NCBI GenBank assembly: GCA_015852425.1 | Contig: JAAAIG010000103.1 | Location: forward strand, 1-60,009 | DNA length: 60,009 nucleotides | DNA from: Gryganskiella cystojenkinii | Taxonomy: Eukaryota > Mortierellomycota > Mortierellomycetes > Mortierellales > Mortierellaceae | Direction: 5' to 3' | Part shown: piece by piece, positions 11,893-23,300 of the stretch | Layout of the letters: each line of letters opens with the position of its first letter | Numbering within the stretch: position 1 is the first letter of the stretch | Program-made: the position numbers and the translations under genes | The notes under the pieces: generated by a model | The model's input: the letters and a program-made list of their open reading frames with translations, nothing else | Database searches by the model: none | Told to the model about the DNA's origin: nothing

Positions 11893-13443
11893 CTATCCAA
11901 GGATAAGATGTGGTCGCCGTTGTCGAAAATATCGTTTCCAGGGCTCTGGTAATGTCTTGGCCTCAAATTTTATCCGCTTCAACCTTGGCCAGGACTCGAC
12001 AATCCATCGGATCTCGTCCTCTTGCAAGATAACCTCCAACGCCGTGATCCGCAGGGATTCCAACCCTTCCAGTTGACCGAGCTTGTGCATGCCGGATTCC
12101 AGTTCCAACTTCAAGGTAGATCCGCCGACCACCAAGTCCCGTAACGATCTCAGGCGACTTAGCTGATCAAACATCCGACTGTGGTTGATTTGTGTGACAG
12201 AGACGCCTCCACCTCCGTCTCGTCGAGGTAGTGTCATGTCGATACCAATCATGTTGAGGGTCTCGAGTTGTAGACAGGCCCAGGGTCGACTTGCTGGTTG
12301 AAAGATTGCGGAAGTGATGGTGAACCTGGTTTGGAGATCCAGGAGAATTAAGGTCGAACAGGTCGTCAAAAGGTTCAGAACTCCTCTGTCCGAGATATGC
12401 GTACATGCAGATACGTTCAGACTTTGCAACTTTGTACAATTCGTTCCGAGCGCGATCAGGGTCCTATCGTCGGCCAAGGTTGCCGAGATGTTGACACGTT
12501 CAAGTCCCAGACAGGTCTGGAAGATAGTTTCCAATGCATCACTATCGATTAACCGACAAGAATCCAGGCTGAGATGGGTCAACTGCAAGAGCATATCCTG
12601 TAACGGTATAACGTCCTCCTGGGTCAGGATTGACCGGATGTTTCTGGCCAAGGAGAGTTCTTGCATATGGGGTGAGTTGCGGAGGATATTCTTGATAAAC
12701 GTTCCTGGCGGGTAAGATCGAGCGAGACCAAGGGTGCGTAGTTGTAGGGGTTTGTCGGTACCAAGGTCGTCCAAAAAGATGTTCTCCAGCAAGACGTCCT
12801 CTAGGTTCAAGTGTTCGAGTTGAGGACAGGACCGAAGAAACATTGTCAGGGACCGTTCATCCATCTTGACCATGTTCTTCATATCCAGTCGAGTGAGACC
12901 CTGCAGTCGACCGATATATTCCAACGATTTGTGCGTGAGTTCGCGGGAGCAGTACAGGTAGAGGTCCGTGATCTTGGGCGAGTTTTCCAGGATATTTTGT
13001 AAAGCCTCGTCCGTGGCTGGTGTCCAGGCAAGTCGCAATTCTCGGAGGTTGGGGCAGATCCGAGCGATCAGATCCAGATCAGCATTGAAATTGTCCTGTA
13101 ACTCGACCGTGTAGTGACCATAACGTTTAAATTCCGGTAGGAAACCGTTATCGGTCGTGGTGCTCTTCCAGTGAACGACACTCCAAAGGATCCGGATCGA
13201 GGCTCGGTAAAAGATCTTTGAGACAGAGATACAACTGAAAAGGGATTGACGATCGAGGTTGGAGACGATCTCGACCAGGATTTCTTCGATATCCAGAGGG
13301 GAAGGAGCGTCAGGGTCCACAGTTGACAATTTTGATGGTTTCCCTGAGGAAAGCCCTTCCGCTGTTCTTGAGGCGACGACAGCTCCTGTTGCTTTGGTGG
13401 AATGGGTCATGACATTTGAAAAGGCAATTAAGAAGGAAGACAT
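11893..13443 (-). CDS. F-box/leucine-rich-repeat protein
   Basis: Single-exon gene, 516 residues. An F-box-like helix set lies at about residues 48-92 (start SPLDIEEILVEIVSNLD, then SLFSCISVSKIFYRASIRILW), the usual surface for binding Skp1. From about residue 125 to 480 leucine-rich repeats follow at 25-28 residue spacing (for example CPNLRELRLAW, CPQLEHLNLED, CTKLQSLNVSAC). Such proteins act as substrate receptors of SCF ubiquitin ligases; early-diverging fungi carry large families of them and individual targets are usually unknown. A second Met (about residue 12) could also start the protein and would leave the F-box intact. The upstream region carries an RTCACATG-type motif at 13502-13511, about 60 bases before the start. 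Confidence 0.82.
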   Translation of the reverse strand: MSSFLIAFSNVMTHSTKATGAVVASRTAEGLSSGKPSKLSTVDPDAPSPLDIEEILVEIVSNLDRQSLFSCISVSKIFYRASIRILWSVVHWKSTTTDNGFLPEFKRYGHYTVELQDNFNADLDLIARICPNLRELRLAWTPATDEALQNILENSPKITDLYLYCSRELTHKSLEYIGRLQGLTRLDMKNMVKMDERSLTMFLRSCPQLEHLNLEDVLLENIFLDDLGTDKPLQLRTLGLARSYPPGTFIKNILRNSPHMQELSLARNIRSILTQEDVIPLQDMLLQLTHLSLDSCRLIDSDALETIFQTCLGLERVNISATLADDRTLIALGTNCTKLQSLNVSACTHISDRGVLNLLTTCSTLILLDLQTRFTITSAIFQPASRPWACLQLETLNMIGIDMTLPRRDGGGGVSVTQINHSRMFDQLSRLRSLRDLVVGGSTLKLELESGMHKLGQLEGLESLRITALEVILQEDEIRWIVESWPRLKRIKFEAKTLPEPWKRYFRQRRPHLILG

Positions 13444-14144
13444 TCAGTCCATTTGTCAGCTCTGGAGCTCTTTTTTTTGTGATCTGTCAGGTGACTTTTA
13501 GGTCACATGACCAATATCCTCCCAAGTCCCAACCACCTTTTTGAGGAAGGTTAATGACAATTTTCTTTGTCAAACGGTCTGTCTCTTTGTGCAACAAACA
13601 AAAAGTGGCCTGATGTTTGCAGAGGGCGAATAGGCGATGCTACCAATGCAACCAAATGGCAGGGTCTTTTATCTTGGGATATGATCGCCCTTGATGACCA
13701 TACAATAATGCTGGTACCTGCAATCACCGTGACCAAGGCATGGTGGGAACATGCCAATCGAGGAAATATGCAGGGGTTGATCGGATGAACTGTCCGTCAG
13801 CAACATTTTTTTTTGTTGACCAACCGGCCCTGCTCATTATAGAGGTCCTGAGCATATTCTCCCAAACCCTTTTCGCCTTCAGATTCACACACACGTATAC
13901 TTGCATCCTGTGGAGATTGCTCTCTTTTACATTGTTGCCGTCGAAGGAAAGACAAGTGCACAGTGGGGGCAAAGGCAGAGAGGCGGATACAGCAGTCGGC
14001 AGTGTCGACCGCGCAAAGAGGGAGATTGGTCTGTAATTCAGACCCAGCTCGCTCGGCATGCGACTTGACGACTTAACGGCGTTTTAGAGTTTGGCCGCCC
14101 ACATGTCGGACATTCCCAAAGCCCGGCGTCTTCTCCTTTCTCCA

Positions 14145-14175
14145 GTGGAGCAAAAGGACTTGCTTTCTGCTCCAC
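14145..14175. repeat. imperfect inverted repeat / hairpin
   Basis: The left arm GTGGAGCAAAAG (14145-14156) is nearly the reverse complement of CTTTCTGCTCCAC (14163-14175), with one bulged base and a 6-base loop. It lies in non-coding DNA. Function unknown; it may be chance. Confidence 0.4.
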
Positions 14176-16077
14176 ATTTTGTCACCTGCCTCGACGGAGT
14201 CTGATCGACCGCACTCAAAGTGCTATGTCGTGTCGAAGACACTGGACCCAGGTCAAGACGTCAAGACCATGAAGACCAAACACCGAACTTAGAGAACTTA
14301 GACGAATGTTTTATTTTGCATCATTAGGTTTTTTTCGCACCGCGTGTTGAATGATATGCGTCGCTTGTAGAGGCAAGGAAAAAACCCGTTGCCTCAGGCA
14401 AGGTCCTGAATGTTTTGGTCTTTGGTCTCGAGCTTGGACCTTCACACCTTCACCGTTGGCATGTACTTTTTTGTTGATTTCCTAGCTCTCTCTTCATGGT
14501 AAACACTTGGAGCCGAAGCTCTATTACCCCACATTCTACTCCACAACCTCTTCCTTTAGTTGAACGAGAAGTCCTTTCGGTCCAAGTTCAGTTGGATGTG
14601 GACCTTTTTTCCATCTCGTGAACAGACCTTTGGTTTTTTTACAAGCACTTATTTTTCGCTTTTTTCCTGCCATATGACTTGGCCGAGGATGTAGACGTGA
14701 ACGATCCTTTCCCATCGTCCCTATCAACTTTGCAGTCGGAAATATTTATATTTTCCCAGCCTCAACAGCAGGATGCGAACCGAAGGATGGCTATTTTTCA
14801 TGGAGAAAAAAAATGTTGACGATGATGCGCACAGATAAAAATAAATCAAATATTCGAGGTGAGCAAGGCACATGGGGCGTACAGCAGCATGTACAGTACG
14901 AGGCTCATGTAATGTTCGAGGGATTGTCGAGAAAAGGAAGTGGCCGACAGAAGAATTTTTCTGTTCGCCTAAGTTTGTCTACGATACAGCAACGCTGGAT
15001 CGGTCTCCATGAAATGGCGGACCCTCACAAAAGATCAAAATAACCACTTTGTTTCTTACGAATCCTGCCGGCGTCAAACACTAGCCGATAACTTTAGGCA
15101 CCTCCCTGAAAATCGCCATCATCATCACCTTCAATTTCTCAGACGTATTTACTGCTGAGAAGTCTCTCTGAATCAACAGATTTCCATGGATAGGTAAGAA
15201 CAAAAAAAAGAGAAGGGTCTGAGGAGGTCCCAAAGCTGAATTGCACATGCCATTGGTCGTTGCATTTTGGTCGGCCCACGCAGAGCAAGAGAAAGAAAAA
15301 GCTATTGGGATCGAACCATTCCTTTTGTCATCCGGGAAAATTTTAAAAGAGTGCGCCGACAGTCTCTCACAAATCGGAGACCCATCATCGCGTGAGGATC
15401 GCGCTGGTGCCTGTTTTTTTAGGCCGTAAGCTTGTTTGTTCCTGAATTTTTATGGCTTTTGCAAACATGTCATGTCAATGGTGACGGAGAACCTCCTCGA
15501 AAAGTCGCCGAACAGTAACCGATCACTCTCCAACATTGTCATCGTTCTTCTTTCTTCATATTATTTGTTTTTGCCAGGGGTTTAATTCAAAGACGAGCAA
15601 ATATGGTTGAAAGAAAAGTGCAAGGTGCTCACAAAAAAAACTTTGATATTTTCTTATTGCACTCTGTTTTTTTTGTCCGTTGAAAAGGACGGCACACAAA
15701 GACCAGTCGCTCTTTGCCCACGATGGGGGTTTTTTTTGTTGTCGTTGTTGAGAGCACAGAACAAATGGGTGAAGAAGAGTAAGCTGCTGGGCAGAGGTCT
15801 CAAAAGCAGGTTCCGGCTTCCTAAGTTTGCCCGTTTGTGCTTGTGTTAGCTCCAAATGCTATCCCTATATTTTTGTTACTTTATCGACTCACGCAAGCTC
15901 TGCTCCAATTTGTCTTTCTCGGTTTTTGGTTGTCTTCTCTTTTCTCTCTCTCTCCTCTCTCTTTTTCTTTTTCTAGCTGTTCCTGTTCCTTTTCGTCTTC
16001 TCCCTTTCCGCCCCTTCCTCCTTCGACAGGCACCTCCTACTCCCTCCTCCCCCTCCTTCTTCCTTCCACCGTAGTCT

Positions 16078-16725
16078 TTGGATTGCAATCACAGGCATGT
16101 ATCACCTAACTCCCTCCCAACCACTCCATTCTCTCTCGTCTCCAACATCCCACATCAAACGCCTTCTATCAGAATAGCACCTTTTTGGTCCAGCTTATCT
16201 TGTTCATCTTTACAGCGTCAAACATCAAACACTACTCTTTCGAGCGCAACATCACCATCGTTCAGCAAACATTCTCCTCAGGCACCTCTTCGGTCATCCA
16301 ACAACGACCCCTTCGGCTCAGCGTTACTCGACCTAAATCCCTTTAGTCTAGCAACACAAATGCACCAACATCCTGCCAACGAAATTATTTGCCCTTTTCC
16401 ACTCCCTGAAACCCGTTCGACCGTTTTTTCCTCCACAATTTTTCGCATCAACAGAAACCCCCTCGCACCTCCCGGATCACATAGAATGTCAATCATCAGT
16501 GTTCTTACTTCAAACTCCAAGAGGCTAAACCCACACGAAACATTTCGAAGACAGGATCAATATCGACAGCCACTATCATCATCACTGCTATTTCTTTCCC
16601 TTCCCATATGTATTCTTTTGTCAGCAAACTTTGCTCGCTCTCAAGAAAATCATATGCTGAGGGGAATATCGGCTGGCAGAGGATTGGCTTTCCCTTGGTC
16701 CATTTGGTCGCTTGACGAAGAATGA
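16078..16725 (+). other. doubtful open frame, possible small gene behind a CT-rich tract
   Basis: A 215-codon frame, Ser/Pro-rich, directly downstream of the CT-rich tract at 15930-16075. Its first codon is not ATG; the first in-frame ATG gives about 120 residues. A hydrophobic stretch (SSSLLFLSLPICILLSANFA) lies near the C-terminus. No known domain. The CT tract resembles the leaders of other genes here, so a short transcript is possible, but composition alone does not prove coding. Confidence 0.18.
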
Positions 16726-16944
16726 GAGCCGATCATAATATCCAGCTCCGCTGCTCCCTTTTTCCACACTACTTCTCTCACTTGACTCTATCACCCCACT
16801 CTGACCACCACCCTCATCAAGACCACAATTCTTACTTCTACTCTTCCTCCTCCACTCCCATAATAATTATGCATGCCCTCTACCTCGCCCCACTTCCATG
16901 TTTCGCTCTTTGCGGACAGGCAGTCGACAACCGGAGTTGCTTCC

Positions 16945-16967
16945 TTTTTTTTTTTTTTTTTTTTTTT
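16945..16967 (+). repeat. homopolymer run of 23 T
   Basis: An uninterrupted T23 run lies about 340 bases upstream of the giant repeat protein. It is the longest homopolymer I noticed and could act as a nucleosome-depleted promoter element, or be a site of assembly error. Confidence 0.7.
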
Positions 16968-17309
16968 GGAATTGATCCACTCTCCGACGTGGGGCGCGTT
17001 CTTACTCACTTGTCCTATATCATCCTCTCAAAGTGACCTTCCGTACCAACCAAGGGTACCGTTTTACATACCAGGGACTAACATTTTACATTCTTCTTTT
17101 TTGAAACTTCATCTTTAGGAAGATACCTCTTCTCTCGACCAAATAAACAGGAGTTGAGCAGAGCACCCATTTCGATTGATAGATCGCCACTGGTTACGCA
17201 AAAACAACCTGTAGGCTGGATCAAAAGAGTCGTCAACGGACCCCTCCTCCTTCCTTCATCCCTCCCTCTCCCCTTCCTTCTTTCCGACTCCTTCCCTTAA
17301 TATAATACC

Positions 17310-20300
17310 ATGACCTCCTCCTCATCATCATCATCATCCAAGAGCAAGGTCGCCAAGATGGGATCCTTCTTGGCCATGGCCGGAGTCGCTAGTTTGGCCC
17401 TCTTGGGTTCCACCATGGCTCCCGTCGCGGATGCTGCCATCAACTTTGGTGCAGCGGCTGATTCGCCAGGCTCTATTATCCTCGGTGGTCTCTCTTCCAT
17501 GGTTCCCAAGCCCGTTAGCATGTTTGACAAGTACTTGGTTCCAGGTCTCTTGAACTTGACTCGTGTCGGCGTTGCGATTCCAACCTCGACCCAGATTGTC
17601 GTGGGTGTCAATGCTTCGCTGTTGAACCCCTTTGGACCCGTCAGTCTGCCTCTCGGTCAAGTCGGTGTCGGTATTTGGCTTGATGGTATGTCGTTGGCCA
17701 ACATCACGACTACAGATTTGACCCTGGCCGGTGGTATCGGTCCCCTTAATGTCAATGCTACGATCAACATTGCGGATGGAAACACTGTCCCAGCTCTGAA
17801 AACCTCGATTAACAACTTGGTCACTTCTCTCCTCGGAGGCGCTACGCCAAGTGGTGCACCTCCAAGTTTGGTTGTCTCCAACTTCACCATCGCTGGCAAC
17901 CCTCTTGGTATGGATCCCATCAACGTTCCTACGCAGATGGCTCCTCGGGGACCCATCAAGCCCACGAACGTCACAGCGAACACAGGCGTGCCCCCAGTGT
18001 TTGGACTCAGTGGTTTGATCAACCCCGCGATCAACTGGACGGTTCCCACAATTAACAAGGTCACGGTCAAGACCCAGACAGGCGCTGTTTTGACTGCCGG
18101 TGTGGGTTTCTCTTGGAACAACCCCTTGAACGTCAACTTGGATATTCCTTATGTCTCGATTGATTTGGGATTGAACGGAACCCGCGTTGTTACTGTCGGC
18201 ATTCAAAACTTGCACCTCTCCCCCGGTCAGATGACCGCCGAAACCTTTGTCAACCTTCAGTTCAACAACGAGCCTGAGGCCTCTGTCCAACTTGGCGCCC
18301 TTGTCGGTGATTTCCTCGGAGGTAAGACTTACTTTAGGATTATTCATTACTGATCGCGTAAAAATAATAGAAACTCACGCTAACAATCTCAATATTTGAT
18401 ATGGTCGGGAAACAGGCACGTTGAACCAGGTCGTCAACTTGGGCAATATCTCATTTGGAGCTGCTAGCAACCTGTCTGCGACCGGTTACATGATGAACAC
18501 TTTGTTCAGTGGATTGGAGGTCAACTTGCCGCTCATGAACGTCAGCACGGTCGCGATCGAGCAATTGATCCTCGGTTACATCACCCCTTACTTGCCCATC
18601 GACATCAGCAAGCTCGGACAAGGTGCTGGACCTTCTCTGATGAACTACCTCCAGGGTCTTACCATTTCCACCGCTCCCGGCCACACCCTTTTGGTCGCGC
18701 CAAAGATCAACGTTCCTTTGCCCTTTGAGTTGGACTTGAACATTCCTTACTTTGCTCTCGACATCAACCTCGACAACAACCGGCTCGGTCAACTCTTCCT
18801 GGCCAACTTGCTCGGAACCGGATCTGGAAACGTCGATATCTCGGTCGGTGTCGGCATTGTCTTTACAGAGCCCAGTGGGGAGATCCCGGACACCGTTTCC
18901 AAATTGGTCACAAGTTTAACCACCGCAGGATCCAGTCCTAATATTCGCGCCGGTGTGTCGAACATAGCTCTTGGTATGTCTCCTTCGGATGCCATTAACA
19001 CATTGAACGATGTGAGCGTTGCAGTTGAGATTTCGGATATTATCACCGGTTACATTGATCTCAACAAGATCATTCAGGACGTCGAGGCCATGACCAACGT
19101 CACCCTCGCCAACAATGCTGTTTCCATCAAGGTCGGATCGCTCGCAGCGTTCACGATCCATGAAGCCTCGATCGCGGTCCTGCCCAACAACATGGTCACG
19201 GTCGGTATCAACCTCGACATGTTCCTCGGTGTTCCTGTAGTGGCCAACATTGGTTTCTTGGGTCTTCAGTTGTCGCTCGATGGTGCCAACTTGGCTGGTA
19301 TTGATGTGAAGACCGGTTTGAACTATGGTGGTGGCACGGTTCAGATGAACGCAGGCATTGCCATCTCTGTTGGAACGGGTCCTGCCATTGCTGGCAAGGT
19401 CGCCAACTTGGTCAATGCTATCATCGCTCATCAGCCCGTCAACAGCGCCATTGGTGTGTCTGGTATCGTTATCGGTGACTCTTCCACAGATGTCATCACG
19501 GCTCTTTCCAAGGTCTCTGTCGGCATGCCTTTGGGTGGTATCTTGGGCGGCAACGGTATGCTATAAGTTTCCTCGATTATTTGTAGCATGATTGCGATGA
19601 CAATCCCTCTATACTAATACGCGAAAGCAACCATTCTTTTGTTCAATAGCTCCCTCCCTTCCCTCTGGATTCCTCAACAGCACTTTGGCCCAGCTTGGTC
19701 TTGGAGTTGCAGACTTGTCCCTTTCCACGGTCCCCAACGCCGGTCTCCAGATTGGTGCCAAGGCCACGTTCAAGAACCCCTTCCCCATTGCCATTTCGGT
19801 TCCTTTCATAGGTGTCAATACTGGTTTGGACAAAGTCGATATCGTCAACGTCGGTGTCGAAAACTTGGCTGTCCTCCCTGGTGCCAATGCCCTTCAGGCC
19901 CAGGTCGACTTGAACTTTAACAATGCCGTCGCTGCTCAGACCAAGGTCGCGACCCTTCTTGGAGAGCTTCTCGGTGGTCAGCTCGGTAACACGCCCGAGG
20001 CCTTGACGGTCCACAACTTGAGAATTGGTGCCTCGCCCTCCGATTATTTCGATCTCTTGTCCCAGATCGACATCTCGATTCCCTCCAAGGATGTCTTGAA
20101 CAAGGCCAACTTGGATCTCTTGACCTCCAAGTTGGGTATGAACTTGACACAGGTCGCTGGCAACCTTTTGAACAGTGTCGAGATTGGTGCCATCTCTGCC
20201 AACTTGAACAATGCTCCTGTCATGGAACTCGGTGCCTCGGTCTCGATCAACAACTTTACGCTCCCTGTTGCTGTCAACATTGGTTATTTCGGAATCGATC

Positions 20301-23300
20301 TCGCCTTGGACAAGGATGCGCTCGCTCATGTCGATGTTCCCTCGATCGTCATTGCGACCGCTAACAACAAGTTGACTTTGACTGTCAAGGCTGTTGTCAC
20401 TGTCCAGGACACGCCTGCGATCCAGACCGACATTGCCAACTTGGTCAACTACTTCATGTCCAACACCACAACCACCTCGCCTGTGAACGCACTTGTGATC
20501 TCCAAGCCCCTTGTTGGTGTCTCGACCTCGGATAATATCCAGACCTTCTCGCTGATCTCGTACCCTGTTGCGCTCCCTGCTCTCCTCGCCAAGGCTAAGG
20601 TCTACATCAACAATTTGTTGGCTGGCGCTGGTGGATTGAACATGAACAACGTTGCGATTTCTGGATTGGTCCTTGACTTGAACAGTCCCTCGGTCATTAG
20701 TGTCCAAGGTGGTCTTCTCATCAAGAACTTGACCTTGCCCGCGGATATCAGCATCAACTATGTCGGTGTCTCTGTTGGTTTGGATGCCGTTCCCTTGGCC
20801 GATGTTACGCTCCCCACTTTGGCCTTGTCCTCAGCCAACAATTCGCTCGCGATTAACTTCCAGGCTTTGATCGATGTTCACGAGACCGCCGACGTCAGCA
20901 CTCAAATTGCTCACTTGGTTGGTGCCCTGTTGTACCCTGGTCAGGTCACTCCCCCCACAGACTTGGTTATCTTCGACCCCGTCTTTGGCGGTGACAAGAA
21001 CCATCTCTTCCACATCTTGTCCCAGATCAAGATCAATGTTGCCCTTGCTCCTTACTTGCAAAAGATTGGTGCCATGATCAACGGTGCTCTTGCTGGAGGT
21101 GCTGGAGGCAACTTGCTTGCTGGTTTGGATATCGGTTCCTTGGTTGTTGACTTGAACTCGCCTCAGACGATTGGTATCGATGCCGCGATTTCAATCAAGA
21201 ATGTCACCATCCCCGCCGAGATCAAGCTGAACTATGTTGGTATCAACCTGGCCCTCAACACCATCGGTCTTGCCAAGGTTGCCGTTCCCAAGTTCACGCT
21301 CGCTCCTAGCAACGGTGCTTTGTCGATTACCGCCCACGTCGACATTGCCCTGTTGACCAGCGATGCCCTCACCGGTGCCATCACCAACTTGGTGGGAGCT
21401 GTCCTCAACAACCAGACCACACCTGCGACCAACTTGGTCATCTCTGGCGCCGTCTTTGGTGGCTCGCCCACTAACGTCTTTACGATCTTGCAGGGTATTG
21501 CTATTCCCGTCAATATCGCTCCTTACATCAACAAGATCCCCGCTCTCTTGGCCGGTTCCGGCTCGCTGTTGAACCGTGTCCAGGTTGGTCAATTGGTTGT
21601 CGATTTGAACTCGCCTCAGACCATTGGTATCGATGCCGCTATCTCGATCAAGAACGTTACGCTCCCTGCCCAGATCAAATTGAATTATGTTGGTGCCAAC
21701 ATCGCTATTGGACAAGTCCCCTTGGTTCAGCTTGGAATCCCCTCGTTCTCGATGACGCCCAGTAATGGCGATCTTAACATTGCTGCGCACATCAACTTGG
21801 CCCTTCAGGAGTCTCCTGCTCTGTCCCAGACCGTTAACGGACTTATTCAGGCCATCATGGCCGGTAAAGCCTTGCCTTCGACTCAGCTGGTCATCTCTGG
21901 TGCCGCTTTCGGAGGCTCGCCTACCAACATTTTCACCTTCTTGCAGGGTGTCAAGATCCCCTTTGATGTCACTGCCTATTTGAACAAGCTCCCTGCTCTC
22001 ATTGCTGGTTCAGGCTCGCTCTTGAATGGTGTCTCGATCTCGGATCTCGTCGTGGACTTGAATGCTCCTCAGGTCGTCAGTATTGATGCCTCAGTTTTGG
22101 TCCGCAACGTCTCGCTCCCTGCTCAGATCAAATTGAACTATGTCGGTGCCAACGCCGCGATTTCGGGTATTCCCCTAGCCTCGATCGCTGTTCCCACGTT
22201 CACGATGGCTCCTCAGGGTGCTGACTTGGCCTTGAAGGTTCACGTGGATTTGACTTTGGGTGCCTCAGACAACTTGTCCAAGGCTATCTCGGGCTTGATC
22301 AGTGCAGTCCTCGGAAACCAGACTTTGCCCGAGACCGATCTTCAGATCTCAGGCGCCGTCTTTGGTGCGTCCGCGACCAACTTCTTCACGATCCTTCAGG
22401 ATGTTGTTATCCCCATCAACATTACGCCTTACATTTCCAAGATTGGTGGCATGTTGGGCGGCGCTGGTTCGCTCTTGAACGGTCTTGGTCTCTCGAACTT
22501 GGCTATTAACTTGAACCAGGCTCCCGTCATTGGCGTCGATGCTATGGTCGATGTCAAGAACTTGACCTTGCCCGCCAAGATTAATGTTGGCTACCTCGGT
22601 TTGGATATTGGCATTAACTCTGTGAACTTGGTCCATGTTGCTATTCCCAAGCTCGTTCTCGGTCAGAACGGTGGTGACTTGACTATTGATACTCATGTCG
22701 ATTTGACTCTTCAGGAGAACGATGCCTCCGAGGGGGTAGTTGCCAGCCTTGTCAACGCCATTGTCTCGGGTACCGTTCCTCAGGCTTCGCTCACCATTGG
22801 AGGCATTGGATTTGGTCCCAGCAAGGATAACACGTTTAAGATCCTTCAGGGTGTGAACATTAATATCCCCGTTGCCAAGCTCTGGTCCTTGATCCCCGCC
22901 GGAGCGTCCAACTCTTCCTCGCTCTTGAACGCGCTCACGCTCCAAAGCGCTGACATCAACATGAAGAACCCTCCCAGCATTGGTGCCGATGTCGATGTTG
23001 CCTTGACCGGTTACTCATTCAATGCTCAGTTGTTGTTGAACTACGTCAGTGTCAGTGCTTTCTTGGACACGACTCCCCTGGCGACCGTCAGTGTCCCTGG
23101 TATCACTTTGACTTCCGGCAATAACCAGGTTGATCTTAAGGTCCATTCACTTATTAACTTGGCCAGTGGATCCGATATTCAAGCCAAGGTCGCTGCCATT
23201 GCTTCTCAGGTCATGGGTAACGGTGGTTCTAACAATGTGAACTTGGTGGTTTCCAAGATCGCGTTCGGTGGCTCTGCCGGCAACACTTTCCATATCCTCG

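Larger units (their letters stand above)
13444..17309. other. long divergent intergenic region with CT-rich tracts; no gene firmly supported
   Basis: About 3.9 kb between the divergent F-box gene and the giant repeat protein. Contents: an RTCACATG motif at 13502, an imperfect hairpin at 14145-14175, a CT-rich tract at about 15930-16075, an open frame at 16078-16725 of doubtful value, a run of 23 T at 16945-16967, and a CT-rich leader at about 17240-17295 directly before the start at 17310. A 33-codon ATG frame at 14104 has no support. This is probably a long regulatory region, perhaps with a non-coding or small transcript behind the 15.9 kb CT tract. Confidence 0.5.

Noticed and set aside
15300..15390. 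A GGTTCGATCCC-like box B on the minus strand, suggesting a tRNA
   Set aside because: No matching box A and no cloverleaf stems could be formed around it.
17334..20707. Long minus-strand open frames opposite the giant repeat gene (17334-18347 and 19643-20707)
   Set aside because: They are antisense to a gene with strong codon bias; their translations are Asp/Arg/Gly/Val-rich without domains, and the plus-strand gene explains the region.
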